From Dyadobacter frigoris (lineage in GTDB: Bacteria > Bacteroidota > Bacteroidia > Cytophagales > Spirosomataceae): a DNA stretch of 64,000 nt. The notes under the pieces are model-generated. The model saw only the letters and a program-made list of their open reading frames with translations, made no database searches and was not told where the DNA came from. The stretch is taken from assembly GCF_005280585.1 (NCBI RefSeq), contig NZ_SZVO01000001.1, positions 186,001 through 250,000 on the forward strand, read 5' to 3'. Below are positions 55,193 to 63,682 of the stretch, piece by piece. The translations under genes and the position numbers were made by a program. The number at the start of each line of letters is the position of its first letter. Position 1 is the first letter of the stretch.

Positions 55193-56267
55193 TTAATATT
55201 CCATCAAATAAGCTTTAATGAAATCATTGATCTCACCATTCAATACCGCATCCGTATTGGAAGTTTGGTGATCCGTGCGGTGATCTTTTACCCGGCGGTC
55301 ATCCAATACATAACTGCGGATTTGAGAACCCCATTCGATTTTACGTTTGGAAGCTTCCACTTCTGCGCGTGCAGCGTTACGTTTTTCAAGTTCTGCCTGA
55401 TAAAGACGGGATTTCAATAACCTAATCGCAACTTCTTTATTCATCAACTGAGAACGTTCCTGCTGACAGGCGATCACGATGCCCGAAGGTTTATGATGCA
55501 GACGAACGGCCGTTTCCACTTTATTTACATTTTGTCCACCAGCACCACCAGATCGATAGGTATCCCAGGTAATATCAGCAAGATTGACATCGATTTCAAT
55601 CGTATCGTCAGCCAGGGGATAAACATAAACCGAAGTAAATGAAGTATGGCGACGGGCATTGGAATCAAAAGGTGAAATCCGAACCAGACGGTGAACACCG
55701 TTTTCTGACTTCAAATTTCCATAAGCATATTCACCGGAAATTTCCAATGTTACAGATTTGATACCAGCCACATCTCCATCCTGCAAATCCACCTCACGCA
55801 CTTTGTAGCCATTTTTCTCAGCCCACATGATGTACATCCGCATCAGCATTGATGCCCAATCCTGCGATTCGGTACCACCGGCACCTGAGTTAATTTCAAT
55901 AACGGCCGGAAGTTCGTCGCCTTCTTCGCCCATCATTTTGCGGAATTCAATTTCGTCAAGTTTCGCTTCCAGCTTTTGGCCTTCCTCGTCTACCTCTTCC
56001 TCGGTAGCTTCGCTTGCTTCATAGAATTCCCAGATTGTATCAAGGTCGTCGCGTAATCTTGAAAGATCTTCAAATCCCGTTGTCCAGAATTTAAGTCCGC
56101 GAATTTCCTTCATTGTTTTCTCCGCCCGCTCCGAGTCGCCCCAGAATTCCGGTTGAGAAGTTTGTTGTTCAAGGTCGTCTAGCTGTTTTTTTCGGTTAGC
56201 GTAGTCAAAGATACCTCCCCAAAGCCTCTACACGGGCCTTCAAGTCTTTCAATTGATCAAGTGTCAT
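55193..56267 (-). CDS. prfB: Peptide chain release factor 2 with programmed +1 frameshift
   Basis: The gene begins at the ATG at 56267, reads 20 codons ([20 protein letters not shown]) and meets an in-frame TGA at 56207-56205 in CTT TGA C. The main frame starts by a +1 shift (GAC at 56206-56204) and encodes [32 protein letters not shown], then the rest of RF2. The total is about 357 residues. GGGGAGG just before TATCTTTGAC is the internal Shine-Dalgarno-like stimulator. The SPF codon-recognition tripeptide is at ~198-200 and GGQ at ~243-245. RF2 releases at UGA and UAA, so the shift autoregulates it. The part from the ATG at 56113 alone would lack the N-terminal domain. Confidence 0.97.
56197..56219 (-). 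promoter_or_regulatory. prfB programmed +1 frameshift site
   Basis: On the minus strand a GGGGAGG Shine-Dalgarno-like stretch lies 3 bases before CTTTGAC. The ribosome slips from CTT to TTT and skips into GAC. The elements match the classical RF2 autoregulatory signal. Confidence 0.95.
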
Positions 56268-56302
56268 TGAATTTTTTGAATTTATAGTTGAAAATTTATT
56301 AA

Positions 56303-56492
56303 AAGTCAATTATTGTCAAATGTGGTCAGGAAATTGTCATTTGTTGCGGTCCGCCGCGCGGTCAAGGGTAGTCAGAAAATCGTCATTTGTTGTCAGGGGT
56401 AGTCAGGAAGTGGTCATTTATTGTTCGCGATTCCTGACTATCAATGACAACCCTTGACAAAACCTGACTATAAATGACTACAACATGACAAT
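56303..56492. repeat. GTCA-type palindromic repeat cluster B
   Basis: Left-type units (GTCATTTGTTGTCAGG, AAATGTGGTCAGG, AGGGGTAGTCAGGAAG and variants) run from 56303 to about 56424. They are followed by right-type units (TTCCTGACTATCAATGACA, CCTTGACAAAACCTGACTAT, AAATGAC) to about 56490, forming an imperfect palindrome around TTCGCGA at 56424. A GC-rich 14-base insertion (CGGTCCGCCGCGCG) interrupts the left arm at 56347-56360. The cluster ends at the stop codon of the broken four-helix-bundle gene. Confidence 0.85.
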
Positions 56493-56702
56493 TTATTTGC
56501 CTATCGTCCTGATATAGTTATTGAGTTTCACCGACAATGATTCGCAAAGTTGGCTTAATTCTGTGAATTTTTCTATGCTTATCAGATTTCTGTTTTTTGC
56601 TTTTGCGAGCCATGTTACTGTCTCCTTTAAAGAACCACGTGCATAGAAGCAAAAGTTCAACACCATAGCCATCTGATAAATATGCAGCTCTTCAAGTTTC
56701 AT
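56493..56702 (-). pseudogene. Internally deleted four-helix-bundle (S23/IVS-type) protein
   Basis: The frame from the ATG at 56702 encodes 69 residues (MKLEELHIYQMAMVLNFCFYARGSLKETV...ISIEKFTELSQLCESLSVKLNNYIRTIGK). The first 14 and last ~53 residues fit the Bacteroidota 23S-IVS/four-helix-bundle family, which is usually about 115-125 residues. The central helices, with the usual RR-x-A-x-S-I-x-x-N-I-A/S-E-G core, are missing, joining MAMVLN directly to FCFYARGSL. This is best read as an in-frame internal deletion. It is bracketed on both sides by GTCA repeats. Confidence 0.75.
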
Positions 56703-56774
56703 AAAATAATAGTTAGTCAACAATAGATCATGACTATAAGTACGCAAATCTGACGATCTGGTAACTTAAAAACT

Positions 56775-56965
56775 ATCCCTAACAACCCTTGACAAAAAAT
56801 GACTGACTATTGGTTATCAGGAAATTGTCATTTGTTGTCAAGTGTAGTCAGGAAATGGTCAGGAAGTTGTGAGCGATGCCTGACTATAAATGACAACCCT
56901 TGACAATACCCGACAACAAATTTCCTGACAATCATGACTATTTCCCGACCATTCCTGACGATTAC
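56775..56965. repeat. GTCA-type palindromic repeat cluster C
   Basis: Units such as CAGGAAATTGTCATTTGTTG, CAAGTGTAGTCAGGAAATGG and, inverted, CCTGACTATAAATGACAACC and CCTTGACAATACCCGACAAC are arranged as an imperfect palindrome around 56870. A further inverted tail (TTCCTGACAATCATGACTAT, ATTCCTGACGATTACC) reaches 56968. The cluster lies between the four-helix-bundle remnant and the lpd promoter. Confidence 0.85.
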
Positions 56966-56990
56966 CTGCCGTTTTCATAACGATATTTAC

Positions 56991-56998
56991 TACCTTTG
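56991..56998 (+). promoter_or_regulatory. Promoter -7 element of lpd
   Basis: TACCTTTG fits TAnnTTTG exactly, 47 bases before the lpd ATG and just beyond repeat cluster C. No -33 TTG was found at normal spacing. Confidence 0.55.
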
Positions 56999-57045
56999 CA
57001 TGAAATTTTTGTCAACCCATTTCTTTCAAATAAAAATACTAGAAA

Positions 57046-58443
57046 ATGGCTCAAACGTATGACGTGATTGTGGTTGGTAGCGGTCCTGGCGGATATCCGG
57101 CAGCTATTCGTGCTTCACAATTAGGATTGAAAGTAGCAATTGTAGAAAAAGAACTTTTAGGTGGAATTTGCCTTAACTGGGGCTGTATTCCAACCAAAGC
57201 CCTTCTTAAAAGTGCGCAGGTATTTGAATACATTAAACATGCGAAAGACTACGGGATTAATGTAGGTGAATATTCTGCTGATTTCGGAGGCGTTATCAAA
57301 CGTAGCCGCGGTGTTGCAGATGGCATGAGCAAAGGAGTTGCTTTCCTGATGAAGAAGAATAAAATCGACGTCATCATGGGAACTGGTAAAGTGAAAGGTG
57401 TAAAAACAGTTGAAGTTACTGATAAGGACGGAAAGAAAACTGATTATACTGCTGGTAAAGGTGTTGTGATTGCAACAGGTGCCCGTGCCCGCGAATTGCC
57501 AAATATCAAAATCGACGGTACGAAAGTAATTGAATACCGTAAAGCAATGAGCCTTGAAACCCAGCCAAAAAGTCTTTTGGTAGTAGGTTCTGGTGCGATC
57601 GGAATGGAGTTTGCTTATGTGTATGCGACAATGGGTACGAAAGTTACTGTTGTTGAATTCCTTCCAAATCTTGTTCCTGTTGAGGATGAAGATATTTCGA
57701 AAGAAATCGCAAAACAATACAAAAAACTGGGTGTTGATACGTATGTAAATTCTTCTGTTGAGAGAGTTGATACGAGCGGAAACGGTTGCAAAGTGACTGT
57801 AAAAACACCGGACGGAGAAAAAACTTTTGAAGTTGACGTAGTGCTTTCAGCAGCGGGTATCGTTTCGAATATCGAAAATATCGGTTTGGAAGAAGCGGGT
57901 ATCAAAACAGATAAAGGTAAAATTTCTGTTAACGAATGGTACGAAACCAACGTTCCTGGTTTCTACGCGATCGGTGACTGTACGCCTGGCCCTGCTTTGG
58001 CACACGTTGCTACTGCGGAAGGCATCATCTGCGCAGAGAAAATTGCAGGTCACAAAACGGAAGCTTTGGATTATGGCAACATTCCTGGCTGTACGTATTG
58101 TCAGCCTGAAATTGCTTCTGTTGGTTTCACTGAGAAAAAAGCGAAGGAAGCTGGTTACGATATCAAAGTGGGTAAATTTCCATTCAAAGCATCGGGTAAA
58201 GCTACGGCTGCCGGCGCTACGGATGGTTTTGTAAAAGTAATTTTTGATGCTAAATATGGTGAGTTCCTTGGAGCACACATGATTGGTATGAACGTTACGG
58301 AAATGATCGCTGAGGTTGTAGTGGCCCGTAAACTGGAGACTACTGCACACGAAATCATGCGTTCAATTCACCCTCACCCAACCATGTCTGAGGCTTTGAA
58401 AGGAGCAACTGAGGCGGCTTATGGTGAAGCAATTGATCTTTAG
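57046..58443 (+). CDS. lpd: Dihydrolipoyl dehydrogenase
   Basis: This 465-residue E3 flavoenzyme reoxidises dihydrolipoamide of pyruvate, 2-oxoglutarate or branched-chain dehydrogenase complexes and makes NADH. The FAD motif VVGSGPGGYPAAIRASQLG, the redox disulfide GGICLNWGCIPTKALL, the NAD motif VVGSGAIGMEFAYVYATMG, the second FAD contact YAIGDCTPGPALAHVA and the C-terminal active-site HPHPTMSEAL (His-Glu) are all present. It is monocistronic; no E1 or E2 genes are next to it. Confidence 0.97.
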   Translation: MAQTYDVIVVGSGPGGYPAAIRASQLGLKVAIVEKELLGGICLNWGCIPTKALLKSAQVFEYIKHAKDYGINVGEYSADFGGVIKRSRGVADGMSKGVAFLMKKNKIDVIMGTGKVKGVKTVEVTDKDGKKTDYTAGKGVVIATGARARELPNIKIDGTKVIEYRKAMSLETQPKSLLVVGSGAIGMEFAYVYATMGTKVTVVEFLPNLVPVEDEDISKEIAKQYKKLGVDTYVNSSVERVDTSGNGCKVTVKTPDGEKTFEVDVVLSAAGIVSNIENIGLEEAGIKTDKGKISVNEWYETNVPGFYAIGDCTPGPALAHVATAEGIICAEKIAGHKTEALDYGNIPGCTYCQPEIASVGFTEKKAKEAGYDIKVGKFPFKASGKATAAGATDGFVKVIFDAKYGEFLGAHMIGMNVTEMIAEVVVARKLETTAHEIMRSIHPHPTMSEALKGATEAAYGEAIDL

Positions 58444-58487
58444 GATTTAGCTTTTAGCGATTAGCTTTGGCCATAGAATATTATGAG

Positions 58488-58530
58488 AACCTCGGTGGAT
58501 TTTGGTCTGCCGGGGTTTTTATTTTTTTTA
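58488..58530 (+). terminator. Terminator of lpd
   Basis: The stem AACCTCGGTGGA/TCTGCCGGGGTT (58488-58499 with 58506-58517, one or two G-U or mismatched pairs) is followed by long T runs, about 45 bases after the stop. Confidence 0.8.
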
Positions 58531-58618
58531 CAGAAACCGGTCAACTGGAATTACGTTTTTTTGAGTATTTGTAATTAAAATTTCCATAGCTTTATATCAA
58601 TAACAACTTGTTAATGAC

Positions 58619-59221
58619 ATGTCTCATAGTGACTTTCATATAAAATCGCAGTATTCTGAAAATATAGAAAATTTCAGCCGACTTAACCGTTTGGCTGGAA
58701 AACTATATCGTTCGAATCCACTGAATAAAAAATCGATTTGTATGGATATTAGTAGTGAAGATGTTCAGCATCTGTTAAAAAGTCTCAATCACTTCCAGGT
58801 AAAATATCTTCTGATCGGAGGAATGGCAGGTGTTGTTCACGGACATATTCGCACTACTCAGGATATGGATCTTTGGATCAAAAATGAAACAGAAAATACA
58901 AAAGCATTAGTTAAAGCTTTATCCGAAAATGACGTAGTTGGTAGCAATTTGCTTTTAAACATGCCGCTTATTTTCGGTTATACTTCCGTCCGTTTTGGAA
59001 TGTCAGGATTTGAATTAGATCTGGGACATTCTCTAAAAGCATTTTCGGAAGCTGATTTTGATACTTGTTATGATCGCGCTTTGCAGGCGGATCTTGATGG
59101 AATTCCATTTCCTGTCATTCAGCTCAAAGATTTGATAACGGAAAAAGAAGCGACTGGAAGACGCAAAGATTTGGCTGATATTGAAGAATTACAACGTATT
59201 TGGGAAGAGAAGCAGTTGTAA
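58619..59221 (+). CDS. Nucleotidyltransferase-fold protein
   Basis: This 200-residue protein has a Pol-beta-type nucleotidyltransferase core (~50-195): VKYLLIGGMAGVVHGHIRTTQDMDLWIKNE, with the GG...TQDMDLW motif giving the metal-binding Asp-x-Asp. RRKDLADIEELQRI at the end is typical of the AbiEii/DUF6036-like branch. The first ~45 residues are not recognised. Such proteins are toxins or regulators in MNT/HEPN or AbiE systems or act on their own. No HEPN or AbiEi partner is adjacent. An ATG at 58742 is another possible start. Confidence 0.82.
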   Translation: MSHSDFHIKSQYSENIENFSRLNRLAGKLYRSNPLNKKSICMDISSEDVQHLLKSLNHFQVKYLLIGGMAGVVHGHIRTTQDMDLWIKNETENTKALVKALSENDVVGSNLLLNMPLIFGYTSVRFGMSGFELDLGHSLKAFSEADFDTCYDRALQADLDGIPFPVIQLKDLITEKEATGRRKDLADIEELQRIWEEKQL

Positions 59222-59326
59222 TCAAATATCTTGATCCGATATAAATTATTGCTATTTAAAATTCTGATAGTAAACGTTTTGAATCAATCTTTATTAATTT
59301 CAACAAATAAAGATTAAACTCAAAAT

Positions 59327-59914
59327 ATGAAAAAACTTCTCCTCCTTGGTTTATTGGCTATTGTCGGTTACGGACTTTTTGGAGCTGCATCTTTTTACAT
59401 AGGGAAATACATGGATTACTGGGAACGTTCATGGGCTTATAGTCGGGATGAGAAAGCAGTTTTGCTGGTAGGAAAGTGGGAGGGAAGTTTTAAAGATCCT
59501 GATGGAATTGACAAGGAAATAAAATTGGAAATTCTGGTACCGGAAACGGATTCTGAGCGGTGGGACAAAGCATTTAAGAAAACTACACATCGTTTTGCTA
59601 ATACAAAGAGGAATTTTGAAGGTCTGGCGACTGTCACGAGCAAACTCGGAACTGAGTATTATGAACTGTCTGGAAAGGTGAATGAAGATGACAATCGTGA
59701 AATTTATCTGAATTTTCATCCGGATGAAAAGAAGAAAAAAGTGCTACCTAATTTCCTTTTAACGGAAAGTAATGATGCAAAATGGGATATTAATACAATA
59801 ACTTTTCTTGCCAATTTTACATATCATAAAGCCAACGACACAGCACTTTATGAAAGCAGTAATCCAAAACATAAAATGAAAATCAAAGTAAATTTACAGC
59901 GTGTTCAATTTTAA
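59327..59914 (+). CDS. Single-span exported protein, unknown
   Basis: This 195-residue protein starts with a hydrophobic segment (LLLLGLLAIVGYGLFGAASFYIG) that may be a signal anchor. A charged beta-rich region follows, starting VGKWEGSFKDPDGIDKEIKLEILV, which resembles lipocalin-like or DUF-type extracytoplasmic domains. The family was not recognised. It is convergent to the YdjC gene, and a shared hairpin lies between them. Confidence 0.7.
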   Translation: MKKLLLLGLLAIVGYGLFGAASFYIGKYMDYWERSWAYSRDEKAVLLVGKWEGSFKDPDGIDKEIKLEILVPETDSERWDKAFKKTTHRFANTKRNFEGLATVTSKLGTEYYELSGKVNEDDNREIYLNFHPDEKKKKVLPNFLLTESNDAKWDINTITFLANFTYHKANDTALYESSNPKHKMKIKVNLQRVQF

Positions 59915-59940
59915 ATTTTCTTTTCAAACACGCTGTAAAA
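59893..59940. terminator. Bidirectional terminator between unknown gene and YdjC gene
   Basis: The stem TTTACAGCGTGTT/AACACGCTGTAAAA (59893-59905 with 59927-59940, small offset) includes the end of the plus-strand gene. A and T tracts on both sides suit both convergent genes. Confidence 0.7.
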
Positions 59941-59945
59941 TACTG

Positions 59946-60944
59946 TTATTTCACTTTTTGGCGACGCTGCATCGCCTCCCTCCAAGTTGTCAGAATAATA
60001 CCTTCTTTCTCTATATATTTTCTTAGTTCCGGATCGATCATAGCCAGAAAATCTCCTTCGCGGGTCGGGAATGAATCAGAAATTTTTGGGAATATTTCGG
60101 AGTGGATGGTGCAGTGCATGATCACCATAGTAAGGCCAGGTTTTATGTTTTTTATCGCCTCAATATATTTTTGGGTTTTGTATTTTTGAAGTGCTTTTTC
60201 AGATTTGTCGCCGGATTCTGGCCCTTTCCAGCCATAACTAGAATTCTCCAAATCGTCCAAAACTGGCAAGCCTGCATCCCAAAGTTGTTTGCCAACCATT
60301 TGCGTCATGGCTAGTTGATCGGCGATTATTTTTTCCTGAACCTGCACGACAGAATTATGTCCGCCGGGAAACATAACCGGGATTTTTTCTTCCATGCCAA
60401 CTTTTAAATAACGCTGCAAAAATTCAGGTGTCGCGAAAAGCGTTCCCATGTGCGAATCCAGGTGCGTGGGTGTAAAACCCATCGTTCTTGCGCGATCAAG
60501 CTGAGCGCGGATTTCTTTTTCCACTTCATCCGGCGAAGCATTTTTAACAACATCGGCAACACCTCTCCACATCGCTCCTTCCGAATCAACCATACCTTTA
60601 ACCTGATTTTTCCCGGCGAGTGGTCCCCAGCGGTAATCTTTCCATTCAGAAGTCATGGTTAAATGCAAACCTGCATCCGTTTCAGGATTTTCTTTTAAAT
60701 AATGAACAAAACCTGGCACCCAGCCGCACGGCATCATCACGCTCAGCGAAGTGGCGACGCCTTCTTTTATCGCTTTAATTGCTCCCTGATTGGATTCATA
60801 GGACATGCCGACATCATCGACGTGCACGATAAGAACTTTCTTGCCTTTTGGATAGCCGAGTTTTTCGGCGTAGGTCAGTTCGGAATTCTGAGCTTTGACA
60901 CCAAAGGAAATGAGTAATATTAATAATAGAAATGACTGCCTCAT
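59946..60944 (-). CDS. Secreted YdjC/ChbG-family carbohydrate deacetylase
   Basis: This 332-residue protein has a signal peptide (RQSFLLLILLISFGVKAQ), then the YdjC/ChbG domain. The metal site is in LIVHVDDVGMSYESNQG (Asp) and THLDSHMGTLFATPEF (His). The conserved AGLHLTMTSEW and a terminal TVIMHCTIHSEI-like segment (MVIMHCTIHSEIF) are also present. The family deacetylates amino sugars such as chitooligosaccharides and related glycans. The signal peptide places this one outside the cytoplasm. It is alone on the minus strand. Confidence 0.9.
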   Translation of the reverse strand: MRQSFLLLILLISFGVKAQNSELTYAEKLGYPKGKKVLIVHVDDVGMSYESNQGAIKAIKEGVATSLSVMMPCGWVPGFVHYLKENPETDAGLHLTMTSEWKDYRWGPLAGKNQVKGMVDSEGAMWRGVADVVKNASPDEVEKEIRAQLDRARTMGFTPTHLDSHMGTLFATPEFLQRYLKVGMEEKIPVMFPGGHNSVVQVQEKIIADQLAMTQMVGKQLWDAGLPVLDDLENSSYGWKGPESGDKSEKALQKYKTQKYIEAIKNIKPGLTMVIMHCTIHSEIFPKISDSFPTREGDFLAMIDPELRKYIEKEGIILTTWREAMQRRQKVK

Positions 60945-61012
60945 AAGATTTTATATTTGATTATGTTTGTCCGAAAGAAATACCAACTTTATCACTTATA
61001 TCTATACACACA

Positions 61013-62573
61013 ATGAAACATTTAGTACTAGTTTTTTTACTCGTTTTGTTTTCGTGGTTTGATACTTTTGGACAGGAATCCAAGGCAAGGGAGATTGTTA
61101 AGCTGGCTTTGAAAAAGCATACATCGGGGAAAGTTTTGAAACAGTTTGAATTCGTCATGACTTATGAAAAACCTGGTAAAACAAATTCGGGGATACTTCA
61201 ACAAGATAGATTTCTAGCTTTTATGGATTCGTTAACATTAACGATGCCGGATTCGATGAAAAAGGAGATGGAAATTCAGAAATTAGAGATGAAAATAAGT
61301 CTATCTCAAGAGATTTATTCTCTTTATGCAGGTCAGGAAAGAAGATATTATGTTGACTTACCTTCTCAGACAATTGCGCAGATTGGCATAAGCTCTAACC
61401 CAAGAAAAGGCAGGCCAGATTCAACAAGAACGGTTTATAATTTCAAGAAAGAATCTTTACTAAACGAAGCCTTAATAAGCAATCCTCTCGCTCTTCTGCA
61501 ATTTATAGACAATGATACAATTGAGTTAAATTACACTGGCATTATAAACATTGAAAATATTGATTATCATGTTATTCAGGCAAAATTGGGAAAAAAAATG
61601 GGTGGATGTTTATTTTGATCAGAAAAGTAATGTATTGAGTCGATTAATAGTAAACGGTGTAGATGAGCATCCATTTCTGGCGAAAGGTCCTGTTAATTTC
61701 AAAGAGATTACCAGTTACACTAATTATAAGAAGAAAGGAGAGTTTTTATTACCGGAAATGATAGATGAAATAGACACCAGAAATGAATTCACGTTAAGAA
61801 AACAACTTAATTGGGTCAACTTAAATGATCTGTTTGCAGCTTCTACATTTAATCCTGAACCTGTTTTTGAGGATCGGACAAAATTTATAATCAGTGAAAT
61901 GGGTAATGGTTTGTACGTTCTGGAAAGAAGCGGTGGCTCTGTAAATGAACGTTTTTTAATAAGACTTGACAGGAGCGGTATGGTAGAAATATTTTCAGCT
62001 CTTATTATTAATGATGGCTTAAATAAAGCCGAACTAGATGCAGTCAAATCAAAGTTTCTGGGTTACGATATTGAAAATGTGTTCAATATTGGAAAAATTT
62101 GGTCAATTGAATCATTGTCCGGTTTTTATTCAAACAAGACAATGATTTATGCACCTAAGGAAGTAGGAATGTTCGCGGAAGAAAAATTACCAGCAGATTC
62201 AGAGGAAGTATTAAAAAGAAATGAAGTTCGGAAATTGGGATTATTAATGACTTTCGACAAAGAGTTTCAAACCGAAAGCGTCGAAACACTTATTTTAAAC
62301 CCTGTTCGAAATGATGATTTTGAGTCAATTTATGTGGATTACTATTTGCCAAAAGAACGGACCATCTTTTTATATGGCAATCCATACAGTGCTGATAGCA
62401 GTACCAAAAGTGCAACACCAAGGGAAAAAATTCTTTACGACCTCATAAAGAAAAGATCATTGAAGGTTGATCAATTAGTTTATTCCGGTGCTTACCTTAA
62501 CAACGCCCCACTATTCATGACTTTTAAAGATTTTGAAACCCGCATAAAAAATACAGATTTTTTCGATCTATGA
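61013..62573 (+). pseudogene. Secreted protein split by a frameshift in an A8 run
   Basis: Two overlapping frames (61013-61618 and, in the next frame, up to 62573) join if one A is removed from the A8 run at 61591-61598: ...DYHVIQAKLGKK then WVDVYFDQKSNVLSRLIVNG... The joined product is about 520 residues with a signal peptide (LVFLLVLFSWFDTFGQ). The first part resembles outer-membrane lipoprotein-sorting-type beta sheets (QFEFVMTYEKP, DYHVIQAKL..KWVDVYFD). The second (NGLYVLERSGGSVNERFLIRLDRSGMVEIF... NKTMIYAPKEV) looks like a metallo-beta-lactamase fold without the HxHxDH motif. The cause may be a disrupted gene, transcriptional slippage or a sequencing error. Confidence 0.75.
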
Positions 62574-62670
62574 CAGAGATAAAAGATAACCGCCTCGATC
62601 ATAACTGATACAAATACAATACCCAATTCATTTTCTCGTTATTTGCCGAAAACACCCCGACAAATAGCGT

Positions 62671-63657
62671 ATGAATATTTCCCGACATTTACTTTTCGGC
62701 TTTCTTTTTATGACGGTTTCTTCGGTTCAGGCACAGCATTTTGCTTTGAGCCGGTTGTTTTATCCTAATGTAACTCTAAAGGCGGATTATAATGTTCCGT
62801 CAAATTTGGGTGGAGGAACGGGGAAAGATTTTGGTTATTCCAGAGCAGGATTTTTTGGAATAATTCCTATTCAAAGTGAAGTGCAGTTAGGGTATAGTCT
62901 GCAAAAGAAATTTGACTTGCGTGCTGTACACACTGTTTTATTAACCCAATACACACAAATTCAGCCAACAGTTGACGGGAAAAATATTCCGGATAACGGA
63001 TATAAAACATTGTCGGTAGGCGTAATCCGATTACAAGCCAGTATCAAAGACCGCCTTTGGGTGTATGGCGGCGGACTGGGGATGACAGAAAGTAATGAAA
63101 CATTTTTTACGCCTCAGCCCTTTTTCTGGGGAGGTGCTGCCCGGATGCATATCCTCGGATTACACACGCAGATCATATACGGCTCGATTCTTACATACAA
63201 CCAGAAACTTCGTTTTGTGCCCGTTTTTGGTGTTAATAAACGTTTTGGAAGAGACTGGCGTGTTTCCGCTTTATTACCATTTATGGCCAATGTTAATTAC
63301 CGGTCAACAAATTGGTTTAATGTGGATATGTTAGCCGGACTGAATGGTTACAGCGGCGGTTTTCAAATCCAGACACCGGAAGAAAAGATGCTGAGACGTG
63401 AAAATTATCGCCAGATCAAACTGGGTATTTCGGCCAACGCGCATTTATTTACCGTAATCAATATCTCTCTGGAAGCTGGCGTGACTACTTTCCGTCAGCT
63501 GAAAACTTTCAATAGTGCGCATGAAACCCTGACGGCTTACACGCCGGCAACTACACCTTATATTGGAGCGAGTGTAAGATACATTACCAGCAAGTCAAAA
63601 TTATCAAACCGGTTTACGCGTAAAATGGGATTGGGAGGAGGAGGAATAAATTGGTAG
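62671..63657 (+). CDS. Outer-membrane beta-barrel-like protein, unknown
   Basis: This 328-residue protein has a signal peptide (NISRHLLFGFLFMTVSSVQAQ) and a pattern of alternating hydrophobic strands rich in Tyr, Phe and Gly (VQLGYSLQKKFDLRAVHTVLL, LWVYGGGLGMTE, LHTQIIYGSILTYNQKLRFVPVFGVNKRFG, KLGISANAHLFTVINISLEAGVTTF). This fits an outer-membrane barrel of the DUF6268-like kind. The terminal basic stretch TSKSKLSNRFTRKMG is unusual for a barrel end. The function is unknown. Confidence 0.75.
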   Translation: MNISRHLLFGFLFMTVSSVQAQHFALSRLFYPNVTLKADYNVPSNLGGGTGKDFGYSRAGFFGIIPIQSEVQLGYSLQKKFDLRAVHTVLLTQYTQIQPTVDGKNIPDNGYKTLSVGVIRLQASIKDRLWVYGGGLGMTESNETFFTPQPFFWGGAARMHILGLHTQIIYGSILTYNQKLRFVPVFGVNKRFGRDWRVSALLPFMANVNYRSTNWFNVDMLAGLNGYSGGFQIQTPEEKMLRRENYRQIKLGISANAHLFTVINISLEAGVTTFRQLKTFNSAHETLTAYTPATTPYIGASVRYITSKSKLSNRFTRKMGLGGGGINW

Positions 63658-63682
63658 CTTTAAGAAACAAAAAGCTCGTACT

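Noticed and set aside
56205-56207. TGA in prfB as a disabling nonsense mutation
   Set aside because: It sits in the canonical RF2 slip site with a correctly spaced stimulator, so it is programmed recoding.
56303-56965. Possible CRISPR array in the GTCA repeat clusters
   Set aside because: Units vary in length and sequence, occur in both orientations, and have no uniform spacers; no cas genes are near.
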